Shown: positions 1 to 6,311 of the stretch, piece after piece
Numbering within the stretch: the first letter of the stretch is position 1
Layout: every line of letters begins with the position of its first letter
Source of the DNA: Microcaldota archaeon
Lineage (GTDB): Archaea; Micrarchaeota; Micrarchaeia; Anstonellales; Bilamarchaeaceae
Assembly (NCBI GenBank): GCA_013331535.1
Contig: DUGF01000043.1
Span: forward strand, 1 to 10,454
Length of the DNA: 10,454 nucleotides
Reading direction: 5' to 3'
The notes under the pieces: generated by a model
Seen by the model: the letters and a program-made list of their open reading frames with translations, nothing else
What the model was told of the DNA's origin: nothing
Database searches by the model: none
Translations under genes and position numbers: made by a program

Positions 1-1829
1 AAGAGGGCAGTTCAAAATTAATGGAATACTATTGTATAAAGGGAGCTGCCGGAGATACGATCGGAAAGGATTACACCGAATGTCCGCAAGGATATTCATG
101 TTCCGGCGGTGCATGCGTAAAAATACCTGCGCCCGTCGTTGTAACCTGTAAAGATTCTGACAATGGAAAGAACGAATACCTGAAAGGAACGGCTGCACTT
201 TACAAGGATGGCAAGCTTGCTACCGAGTTCACTGATTACTGTCCGTCAAAGAGCCAGTATGTTGAATATTATTGCAAATACGATGAGATGGATAAAGAGT
301 ATGAAATTGGGTCAACGCCAAATACTAACTGTCTCGAAGGTTATCATTGTCTTGATGGTGCTTGCGTGAAGAACCCGGTTGTCACCCCGAAAACAACCTG
401 CAGTAATGATGTTGACGGCTATAATATCTACAAGAAAGGATATGTTATGGTGACTGATTCCTCATTGCCAAACGAATCGCCATATTATTATGATACCTGT
501 TATGATGGAAATACGGTTGTAGAAACGCTGTGCAAGGATGCGCAGACATATGGTTCGCAGGCTGAGAAATGCCCTCAAGGATATTCATGTTCTGGTGGTG
601 CGTGTGTGAAGCCAACTCCGATTCCAACCGAAGTTAAGTGTACTGATAGTGATGGCAAGAACATTTACACAAAAGGCACTACAAAGGGTTATGATGATTC
701 CAAGAGCCAGGTGATCATTTCCGAAGACTATTGCGCTGAGAAGAGCGGTGGAGCACAGGTGAAAGAAGGCGCATATGTTGTAGAGGAATTGTGCGGTGCT
801 GAAGAAAAAGTTAGTGCGTATTATTACAAATGTCCGGAAGGATTTGCATGCAGCGATGGCGCATGTGTTCAATCCGGGGAAGAACCAAAGCCTGCCGAAC
901 AGTCTGCTTGTATGAAAGACAGCGATGGCGGGAAGAATATCTATGTAAAAGGCGAAGTAAGCGGTTATGATAAGGATGGCAATCCACGAAAGGCAGAAGA
1001 CTACTGCAGCTCAAAGATTCAAGTAGTGGAAGTATACTGCGATAACAAAGAAGCACAAACAAGCTGGCTAGATTGTCCGGATGGATATGCCTGCGATGAT
1101 GGTGCGTGCAAGAAATCAGAAAAGCCGCTTTCGCCTGCAGTATGCAAAGATTCTGACAATGGTCAGTCACCTTATGTCTATGGAAAACTTTATTATCAAC
1201 CAAAGGGCGAACAGACTGGAAAATCTGTAGCTGATTATTGCGTCGGAAGAACAAAGGTTCAGGAATTCTACTGCACAGGAGTTGATGGAAATGTTCCGCA
1301 GTATTACTGGTTTGATTGTCCACAAGGATACCTTTGCAGTGAAGGTGCATGCCTAAAGCAAAAGGAAGAAACCAAAACCTCGTGCAGCGATGATACTGAT
1401 GGTGAAAACGTCTTCCATAAGGGAAGCGTGAAATATGTTAATCCGGAATTACCGACCGCTACTCACTATTATCTTGACAGTTGCGCTGATAACGATACAG
1501 TCTGGGAGGCATACTGTTCCAAGGATGTTTATGCATACAAACAACTTGATTGCCCATCAGGTTATAGATGCAAAGAAGGTGCCTGTCTGCAGACAACAAC
1601 CGTACCTGTTCCTTCAGATGCAAAAGCATACTGCCAGGATTCAGATGGCTTTAATCTTACTCAACTCGGAAGGGTAATCTACAAATCTGCGGGCGAAAAG
1701 AAATATCTTGTAGAGGTTGATGAATGTATTGATTCAAACCGCGTGCTTGAAAACACGTGCGATGGAACAGAGCCGAGAAGGTCGGCATATGCCTGTGATA
1801 ACGGGTATTTCTGTTCAAATGGTGCATGT
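1..1829 (+). repeat. Eight tandem Cys-rich protein repeats of about 80 residues
   Basis: Units begin at the first Cys of each 'C-x-D-x-D' motif, at nucleotides 147, 399, 639, 909, 1143, 1383 and 1632, preceded by the partial unit at the window edge. Unit length is about 240-270 bases. Every unit ends in a conserved CP-x-GY-x-C-xx-GAC box followed by a variable Pro/Lys/Thr spacer. The DNA is much less conserved than the protein. The identical peptide CPQGYSCSGGACVK is encoded at 81-122 and 570-611 with several silent differences, so the copies are not very recent duplicates. Unit 4 has an extra stretch (GGAQVKEGAY) between its second and third Cys. Unit 8 is the most divergent and lacks the Pro of the CP box (CDNGYFC). 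Confidence 0.85.
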
Positions 1830-2513
1830 GTGAAGGCGGAAATACAGCCCGCACCAGAACCAATCGTGAACGGAACTGCTACTGCGAACGAAACGCAACC
1901 AACCACGACAAATGAAACTCAACCTCAACCAACCAATGAATCAACCCCCGTTGAGCAACCAAAACCTGTTGAAAATGAAACTACGCCTTTAGAACCTGAA
2001 AAATTCACGTACAATCTTGCATTGACCAACAAATGGGGACTTTATTCATCTCCTGTATCTGAAGGTTGGGGATTTGCAAAGATTTCAGAAACCGATTGCG
2101 GTGAAAATGACACGGTTATCTATGCATATTATGCACCGCTTAAGGCATATCTTAAATATCCTGCATTGAAAAAAGGCGGATCACTTGTTGCAGGAGGGCA
2201 GGGTCTTTGGATAAAGAAGACCACCGAAGGTTCGTGCAAGGTTGAATTGAGCGGAACAAAGAAACTGACACTCGTGGGTGCATATTTGTATGATGGATGG
2301 AACCTTATCGGCGCACCTTACAGTGAAACCGTATTTACTGATTTGAAAGGAACCTGTACGGTGGCAAGCGGACCGCACTATTACAATAGCGATAGTGGCG
2401 CATGGGAAAACCCATCTTCGTTGTCTCCGGGCAAGGGTTACTTTATAAAGGTAAATGGCGCATGCCAGTTGGGAAGCAGCGCGGACTTGCCTCCGCCCCC
2501 TCCTTCGGGATAA
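1..2513 (+). CDS. Secreted Cys-rich tandem-repeat surface protein, 5' end missing
   Basis: The reading frame is open to the left edge (first full codon at position 3, reading EGSSKL before the methionine at 21). That methionine lies inside a repeat: SSKLMEYYC lines up with SSKIQVVEVYC of a later unit. The true start is therefore upstream and at least 836 residues are visible. Numbering from the Met at 21, eight repeat units (the first partial) run to residue 603. Each carries six Cys: C-x-D-S-D-G near the start, D-Y-C, V-x-E-x-Y-C, then CP-x-GY-x-C-xx-GAC. A Thr/Pro/Gln linker (about 604-660) follows with five N-x-T/S sequons. Two related C-terminal modules come next (about 670-743 and 750-817), each with two Cys and a 'GLWIK' or 'GYFIK' end. 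The tail is PPPPPSG. No membrane anchor is visible in this part. Six Cys per unit suggest three disulfides and an extracellular place. The function is unknown; adhesion, an S-layer associated role or host/partner contact are guesses. Confidence 0.85.
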   Translation, partial: EGSSKLMEYYCIKGAAGDTIGKDYTECPQGYSCSGGACVKIPAPVVVTCKDSDNGKNEYLKGTAALYKDGKLATEFTDYCPSKSQYVEYYCKYDEMDKEYEIGSTPNTNCLEGYHCLDGACVKNPVVTPKTTCSNDVDGYNIYKKGYVMVTDSSLPNESPYYYDTCYDGNTVVETLCKDAQTYGSQAEKCPQGYSCSGGACVKPTPIPTEVKCTDSDGKNIYTKGTTKGYDDSKSQVIISEDYCAEKSGGAQVKEGAYVVEELCGAEEKVSAYYYKCPEGFACSDGACVQSGEEPKPAEQSACMKDSDGGKNIYVKGEVSGYDKDGNPRKAEDYCSSKIQVVEVYCDNKEAQTSWLDCPDGYACDDGACKKSEKPLSPAVCKDSDNGQSPYVYGKLYYQPKGEQTGKSVADYCVGRTKVQEFYCTGVDGNVPQYYWFDCPQGYLCSEGACLKQKEETKTSCSDDTDGENVFHKGSVKYVNPELPTATHYYLDSCADNDTVWEAYCSKDVYAYKQLDCPSGYRCKEGACLQTTTVPVPSDAKAYCQDSDGFNLTQLGRVIYKSAGEKKYLVEVDECIDSNRVLENTCDGTEPRRSAYACDNGYFCSNGACVKAEIQPAPEPIVNGTATANETQPTTTNETQPQPTNESTPVEQPKPVENETTPLEPEKFTYNLALTNKWGLYSSPVSEGWGFAKISETDCGENDTVIYAYYAPLKAYLKYPALKKGGSLVAGGQGLWIKKTTEGSCKVELSGTKKLTLVGAYLYDGWNLIGAPYSETVFTDLKGTCTVASGPHYYNSDSGAWENPSSLSPGKGYFIKVNGACQLGSSADLPPPPPSG

Positions 2514-2546
2514 TCAACGAATTTGTTATTTGAAAAGGTGAAGATT

Positions 2547-2780
2547 ATGAACACAAAATTGCTCGTGATATTTGCGTTGGCAGCAACGCTTTTGTTATAT
2601 GGCTGCATTGGCGGAACGGCTGCAAAGCCTGATGAAACAAAAACGCCAGCAGAGGTTAAGGGACCTAGTGCTGATGAAAGCGCTCCGCCTGCGCCAGTGA
2701 CTGAGAAGCCAATTGAGACTCCAGCACCTTCGGTGCCTGCGGACTCTGGAGAAGATGTTCCTCCGTCCCTGCCGGAGTAA
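2547..2780 (+). CDS. Small predicted lipoprotein, Pro/Ala/Glu-rich
   Basis: The product has 77 residues. The N-terminus MNTKLLVIFALAATLLLYGC has a short charged stretch, a hydrophobic core and a lipobox-like L-Y-G-C, so lipidation at Cys20 after cleavage is likely. The remainder is low complexity, rich in Pro, Ala, Glu, Lys and Thr (PAEVKGPSADES, PIETPAPSVPAD), with no recognisable fold; it looks like a flexible surface linker. I chose the ATG at 2547 over an in-frame TTG at 2523 because a GGTGA ribosome binding site (2537-2541) lies 5 bases before it and because it puts the signal peptide at the very N-terminus. It starts 33 bases after the repeat-protein gene on the same strand, so the two are probably cotranscribed. 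Function unknown. Confidence 0.7.
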   Translation: MNTKLLVIFALAATLLLYGCIGGTAAKPDETKTPAEVKGPSADESAPPAPVTEKPIETPAPSVPADSGEDVPPSLPE

Positions 2781-2790
2781 AATCAGTTCG

Positions 2791-2850
2791 TTATCTTTCT
2801 TTATTTTTTAGTTTCTTTTTTTATTTCCTTTCAGTTTTTCCGCTTTCTTC
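2791..2850 (+). terminator. T-rich archaeal terminator after the surface-protein genes
   Basis: Several T tracts (TTATTTTTTAG at 2801-2811, TTTCTTTTTTTATTTCC at 2812-2828, AGTTTTTC at 2833-2840) follow the lipoprotein stop codon. There is no clear hairpin. Oligo-T runs on the non-template strand are the known archaeal termination signal. The run lies between convergent genes and has the right polarity only for the plus-strand pair. Confidence 0.65.
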
Positions 2851-2863
2851 AGGATTATTCCAT

Positions 2864-3355
2864 TCAAAGTGCCCTTGCTTTCTTTCCCGCACTCGTAAGC
2901 CCGCGGTATGCACGCCTTTTCGAGCGCAGCATTGGAACTTCATCTGCAAGAAGTGCAGGGTCTCCGAGAATTACCTCAAAGAATTTTTTGGTTCCGTCTT
3001 CTCCTACCCAATAAGAATTAATTACTTCCAGGTTCTGGAATTTTCTGTTTGCCCTTTGCTCTGCAATTGCCTGATGAGACAATCCAGGAGAAGTAAGTAA
3101 ATAATTGTGTCTGGCTTTTCTTCCACCCATTGGAGTTCTTCGCCTTCTTCGTCCTTTGTCTACTCTGGCGCGAACAATAACATATCCTTTCTTCGCCTTG
3201 TAGCCAAGAGTTCTTGCCCTTGCAATGTTGGTGGGTTTTTCCACGCGTTCAATTGCAGGTCCATGTCTCCATCCGATAAGTCTTTTCTTGTAACCATCAT
3301 TCCTTTCCTTGTATGCCTTTTGCATAGATTCTCGTATGTATTTGTATGCACCCAT
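2864..3355 (-). CDS. rpl15e: Large-subunit ribosomal protein L15e (eL15), short form
   Basis: This is a structural protein of the archaeal/eukaryotic large ribosomal subunit. Family features visible are the N-terminal YKYIRES, then EKPTNIARARTLGYKAKKGYVIVR, a basic RVDKGRRRRRTP stretch, NLEVINSYWVGEDG (the most conserved block) with KFFEVILGDP after it, and the end block YRGLTSAGKKARAL. At 163 residues it is shorter than the roughly 190 residues I know for archaeal homologues. It has a short segment between the DP motif and RAYRGLTSAG, and it stops straight after that block, so the usual basic C-terminal tail is missing. The start is the ATG at 3355: a perfect GGAGGT (3364-3369) lies 8 bases upstream of it, whereas an upstream TTG at 3361 is only 2 bases from that site. 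The gene converges with the surface genes and diverges from the ATP synthase operon. Confidence 0.93.
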   Translation of the reverse strand: MGAYKYIRESMQKAYKERNDGYKKRLIGWRHGPAIERVEKPTNIARARTLGYKAKKGYVIVRARVDKGRRRRRTPMGGRKARHNYLLTSPGLSHQAIAEQRANRKFQNLEVINSYWVGEDGTKKFFEVILGDPALLADEVPMLRSKRRAYRGLTSAGKKARAL

Positions 3356-3363
3356 ATTCAATT

Positions 3364-3369
3364 ACCTCC
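3364..3369 (-). promoter_or_regulatory. Ribosome binding site of rpl15e (GGAGGT)
   Basis: On the minus strand GGAGGT is followed by AATTGAAT and then ATG. The 8-base spacing supports the ATG at 3355 and argues against the TTG at 3361, which would have only 2 bases. Confidence 0.75.
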
Positions 3370-3460
3370 GTATATTATACCGTTCAGGCATCACTAATTT
3401 TTGAGTTAGCCCACATCCTCGGAGTCTCTACATAGACGTAATCTTCTATTTGATACGAGC

Positions 3461-3470
3461 CGTTTAAAAA
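3461..3470. promoter_or_regulatory. Candidate TATA element in the rpl15e/atp divergent region
   Basis: CGTTTAAAAA on the plus strand (TTTTTAAACG on the minus) is the best TATA-like element between the two divergent genes. Read toward rpl15e, it has the purine-rich GAAAACC before it, where the B-recognition element sits, and would start transcription near 3438. Read toward atpH, transcription would start near 3490-3495. Direction cannot be decided by eye, and the rest of this 260-base gap holds no gene I can support. Confidence 0.3.
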
Positions 3471-3483
3471 GGTTTTCTTCGTA

Positions 3484-3546
3484 TATTCAGAACCAGTTCA
3501 GTTCTTAGGATTTAGCATTCTTATCTGAGTTTGTTGGTTCTGAATA
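3484..3546. repeat. Perfect 12-bp inverted repeat in the atp operon leader region
   Basis: TATTCAGAACCA at 3484-3495 is the exact reverse complement of TGGTTCTGAATA at 3535-3546, with 39 bases between. In RNA this is a 12-bp stem with a large loop; TCAG (3498-3501) and CTGA (3525-3528) could pair inside it. A competing small hairpin AGAAC/GTTCT (3489-3493 with 3501-3505) shares the left arm. It could be a leader structure, a small RNA or a pair of protein binding sites; the sequence alone does not decide. Confidence 0.6.
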
Positions 3547-3614
3547 GGTCGAGCTGACTTTTAGTTGGCTCTGGATATTTGGAACATTAACGAATTCTAA
3601 TCGCGGTGCATTCT

Positions 3615-3953
3615 ATGCATGAGAAACAAAAAGACGATCAGTCAGAATTTATGAAGACTGTGGACGAAATACGTCGTGCTGAATCTGCTGCAGAAAAAAT
3701 CCGCACAGATGCAAAGGAAAAGGCAGACGATGTCCTGAAAAAAGCAAAGGAAACAGTGATGAAAATAAAGCAGGAGACTTCTGAGAACTGTGTTCAGGAG
3801 AAAAACAAGCACATTCAGAAAGGAAAAGAGCGAATAGACCAGGAAGTTGAGCTTCTTCTTTCAAAGGCAAAGGCAGAATCCGATGCTGTGAGGGAAAAAC
3901 GTCTAAAGCAGGCACACGTGGTCGAGTTGTTCAACAATTTCTTATCCTCTTGA
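3615..3953 (+). CDS. atpH: A-type ATP synthase subunit H (peripheral stalk)
   Basis: The product has 112 residues and is nearly all charged heptad-like helix (EIRRAESAAEKIRTDAKEKAD, residues 18-38, then runs of K/E/A to about residue 100). This is the expected composition of subunit H, which pairs with subunit E in the peripheral stalk that holds the headpiece against rotation. No catalytic motif is expected. The start is the ATG at 3615, with GGTG (3605-3608) 6 bases before it; an in-frame GTG at 3606 is itself part of that ribosome binding site. It is the first gene of the operon and stops 38 bases before subunit I. Identification rests on composition, length and position at the head of an unmistakable operon, because H sequences are poorly conserved. 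Confidence 0.85.
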   Translation: MHEKQKDDQSEFMKTVDEIRRAESAAEKIRTDAKEKADDVLKKAKETVMKIKQETSENCVQEKNKHIQKGKERIDQEVELLLSKAKAESDAVREKRLKQAHVVELFNNFLSS

Positions 3954-3991
3954 GATTTGAAATATCTAAACTATGTTTTGATGTGATTCTT

Positions 3992-5938
3992 ATGCTTCAC
4001 CCGGTAAAAATGCAAAAAATTCGATTATTCGCATTAAAGCCGGCAGCCGATAATCTCATTCGCGATCTTCATTCTATGGGTATAATGGAAATTTCTGTTT
4101 CCCAGCGAGCAGGTGATCTTGAAGAAGGGCGGCCTCTCGGATCTTTTGATGAAATCTCGAAGCAGCATGTTAGAATGCGCGGAATAAAAAATGCACTTCT
4201 TCAGTTTTTACCGAAGAATTATGAAACCGGCGCAGGTATTGATTCGTCCGCTATTCCTGATTCGATATCATCCGCGAAAGGAATCACGATTGATTCCCGC
4301 CTGAAAGAATTGCAGGAAGAGCGAGCTAAGGTTGAAAATTCTCTTTCTCGATTGAGGGAAGAGCTTCTCCTGGCAAACCGGATTTCCTATTTTGAAAATA
4401 TAGATTTTACTGCGCTCGAGACAAAGACAACCGGTTCGGTGCTTGGAACTATCCGAAGGGAAAAGCTCGCTGATTTGCAGGAGGCACTTGCCAAAGTGCC
4501 TGGTTCTGAATCAGCATTCAAAATGCTTTATTTAATTGAAGGAGATACGGTTCTAGTCCTTATATTATACAAGAAAGGTTATGATCTTGACCCGATTTTA
4601 AATGTCGCAGGACTTATCCGGATAATCCTCCCTCAGAATCTCGGTTACCCTCAAAAATATATACTTTGGCTTTTGCATGAAATAAAATCAAATGAAAAGC
4701 GAGAGAATGAAATCCAATCTGAGATCTCATCAATGGCAGCAGAACATTATTCTCGTGTTTCTGCACTTGAATCACAACTATCTGTCGAAGCAGATCGCGC
4801 GGAAATCGCATCCCATTTCAGTTCAAGTAACTTAGTATTCATTATAGAAGGATGGCTGAAAAAGGCGGATGTTGCGGTGCTCGAAAAGAGCCTTGGCAAG
4901 TATGATGGAAAAGTCCAACTGCAGGAAATCCGTGCATCTCATGACGAAGCTCCGCCCACATTTCTTGAAAATCCAACCTCAGCAGCGAATTCGGTACAAT
5001 TCATGACCGAAGATTTTTCTCTGCCACGTGCAAGTGAAATCGATCCGACCTTCATTTTCTTTGTAACCGTTCCGCTTCTTTATGGTATGATTGTTGGAGA
5101 TGTAATCTACGGAATTATGTCCATATTCATCGCGCTTTTCTTTATGAAGAAATTTGCAAACAGCCTGCTTATGTCGAGCGTATCAAAGCTTTGGCTGTTT
5201 TCTTCAATACCTGCGATTCTTTTTGGTCTTATCTTTGACGAATGGGCAGGAATGTCCCATCTTCATATTCTCGAAATCCTTGAAAAATGGGGTGTTCTTT
5301 CACTTGAAACACTCGGAATCCATGAACCGCTTTATCTCGGCTTAAGCAGGCTTCACAATGTTGCAACCCTTCTTGCGATAATGCTTTACGTGGGGATGAT
5401 TCATCTTGCGTTTGGTTTCATTATCGGAGCGATAAACGAATGGCACCACAATAAAAAGCATGCAATAGGAAAACTCGCGTGGATTGGCGTTGAGTTAGGG
5501 GGTTATATCACAATTGGTGCGTTTGTGCTTAATGCGGTTCCGGCTGATTTAGGACCATTTGGCGGGGCTTTGCTTGGAATTTCCACAATTCTCATCGCAT
5601 GGTCTGAAGGAGCTGCCGGGATTCTCGAACTTCCAGGAATTGCGGGAAATGTATTTTCATATCTTGCTATCGCGATAGTCGGACTTGTAGGCACGATTCT
5701 CGCAGAATTGATAAACTCGCTTTTCATGCCGCTACCCTCACAGGGATTAATGGTACTTGTATTCTTTCCACTTTTATTCGCGCTTCATATGATTAATGCT
5801 TTTATAGCAATGTTCGAGGCAATTATTCAAGGAGGCCGGCTTAATGTTATTGAATTCAGATTCAAGTTTACGCAAGGAGACGGCAGATTGTTTGCTCCGT
5901 TCTCAGTTAGTCCGACAGAACGAAACATATCTCGCTAA
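3992..5938 (+). CDS. atpI: A-type ATP synthase subunit I (subunit a, membrane stator) lacking the stator Arg
   Basis: The product has 648 residues. A cytosolic N-terminal half with coiled coils (for example around residues 88-130) anchors the peripheral stalks. From about residue 350 there are about eight hydrophobic segments that form the ion half-channels next to the c ring. Family blocks seen are PLLYGMIVGD-x-x-YG, IHLAFGFIIGA-x-NEW, ILELPGIAGNVFSY (about 544-557), LHMIN (H599, N602) and the C-terminal RLNVIEFRFKF...FAPF (R616). Most family members read SY-x-R-L-x-A-x-G in the channel helix; here it reads SYLAIAIVG, with A559 in place of the arginine, and the helix holds no Lys or Arg. The start is the ATG at 3992 (MLHPVKMQKIRLF, typical for the family), with GTGAT (3983-3987) 4 bases before; a TTG at 3950 would overlap atpH and add 14 atypical residues. 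The identity is certain; normal ion translocation is not. Confidence 0.95.
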   Translation: MLHPVKMQKIRLFALKPAADNLIRDLHSMGIMEISVSQRAGDLEEGRPLGSFDEISKQHVRMRGIKNALLQFLPKNYETGAGIDSSAIPDSISSAKGITIDSRLKELQEERAKVENSLSRLREELLLANRISYFENIDFTALETKTTGSVLGTIRREKLADLQEALAKVPGSESAFKMLYLIEGDTVLVLILYKKGYDLDPILNVAGLIRIILPQNLGYPQKYILWLLHEIKSNEKRENEIQSEISSMAAEHYSRVSALESQLSVEADRAEIASHFSSSNLVFIIEGWLKKADVAVLEKSLGKYDGKVQLQEIRASHDEAPPTFLENPTSAANSVQFMTEDFSLPRASEIDPTFIFFVTVPLLYGMIVGDVIYGIMSIFIALFFMKKFANSLLMSSVSKLWLFSSIPAILFGLIFDEWAGMSHLHILEILEKWGVLSLETLGIHEPLYLGLSRLHNVATLLAIMLYVGMIHLAFGFIIGAINEWHHNKKHAIGKLAWIGVELGGYITIGAFVLNAVPADLGPFGGALLGISTILIAWSEGAAGILELPGIAGNVFSYLAIAIVGLVGTILAELINSLFMPLPSQGLMVLVFFPLLFALHMINAFIAMFEAIIQGGRLNVIEFRFKFTQGDGRLFAPFSVSPTERNISR

Positions 5939-5959
5939 AAATTAAATGCTCTGTCAATA

Positions 5960-5983
5960 ACGCTAATAAAATATTAAAAAATA
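5960..5983 (+). promoter_or_regulatory. AT-rich stretch, possible internal promoter before atpK
   Basis: The 65-base gap between atpI and atpK is much richer in A/T than its neighbours. It contains TAATAAAATATTAAAAAATAC, whose TATTAAAAA (5972-5980) sits 24-32 bases before the atpK ATG. A separate promoter would fit the need for many copies of the ring subunit, but spacing to the AGGTG ribosome binding site (5991-5995) leaves almost no leader. It may simply be AT-rich spacer that keeps the atpK start free of structure. Confidence 0.25.
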
Positions 5984-6003
5984 CTAAAAGAGGTGTATGA
6001 AAT

Positions 6004-6255
6004 ATGGCAACAGAAGTTATAGGTGGTTTGAGTGCAGAGGCAGGTGCTGCATTGGGTGCAGGTATTGCAATGGGTTTGAGTGCATTGGCAGCAGCCTGGT
6101 CTCAGGGTTCAGTTGGTGCTGCGGCAATGGGTCTTGCAGCCGAAAGACCTGAATTTGAAAAGAAGCTCTTGATATACCTTGTGCTTCCGGAAATTCTTGC
6201 ACTGCTTGGTTTCGCAATTGCATTCCTGCTGGTTCAGGTTGTCTCAGCTAAGTAA
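6004..6255 (+). CDS. atpK: A-type ATP synthase subunit K (c-ring proteolipid)
   Basis: The product has 83 residues and forms one helical hairpin. Helix 1 (about 10-32) is Gly/Ala-rich (AGAALGAGIAMGLSALAAAW), followed by the polar-loop region SQGSVGAAAMGLAAERPE, then helix 2 (about 54-80). The ion-binding carboxylate is E63 in LPEILALLGF. It is a single-hairpin c subunit, not one of the fused multi-hairpin forms found in some methanogens. The glutamate is followed by Ile-Leu, where the common archaeal pattern is Thr-Leu (PETLAIYG), and the usual Tyr is Leu; the E-I/V-L context resembles the proton-type eukaryotic ring. Trp32 at the end of helix 1 replaces a usually small residue. The start at 6004 has AGGTG (5991-5995) 8 bases upstream. 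It lies between I and E as usual. Confidence 0.95.
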   Translation: MATEVIGGLSAEAGAALGAGIAMGLSALAAAWSQGSVGAAAMGLAAERPEFEKKLLIYLVLPEILALLGFAIAFLLVQVVSAK

Positions 6256-6311
6256 GCTCAGCATTCTGTTCATCTACTTTGATGTTGGACGGAAAAGATA
6301 GGTGAGCTATT

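Noticed and set aside
21..23. ATG at 21 as the start of the repeat protein
   Set aside because: The frame is open to the window edge, and residues before this Met (SSKL) match the repeat consensus, so the Met is internal.
811..1350. Open frame of 179 codons on the minus strand opposite the repeat protein
   Set aside because: His/Cys/Leu-rich product expected from reverse reading of a repetitive Cys-rich gene; no ribosome binding site or domain.
3371..3380. TATA-like TATAATATAC (minus strand) as the rpl15e promoter
   Set aside because: Its expected start point would fall at about 3350, inside the coding region, which would cut off the strong GGAGGT site.
3396..3571. Approximate direct repeat (3396-3412 TTTTTGAGTTAGCC-like and 3555-3571 CTTTTAGTTGGCTC-like)
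   Set aside because: Mismatches and a one-base gap over a short length make it within chance for T-rich sequence.
3356..3614. A tRNA or other known RNA gene in the divergent gap
   Set aside because: I looked on both strands for a T-arm GGTTC-A-A motif with pairing acceptor ends and for C/D box pairs. The GGTTC at 3536-3540 belongs to the inverted repeat and has no cloverleaf around it; the GTGATG near 3389-3394 (minus) lacks a guide-length spacing to its CTGA.
3950..3991. TTG at 3950 as the atpI start
   Set aside because: It has no ribosome binding site, overlaps the atpH stop, and adds residues absent from the family's typical MLxPV start.
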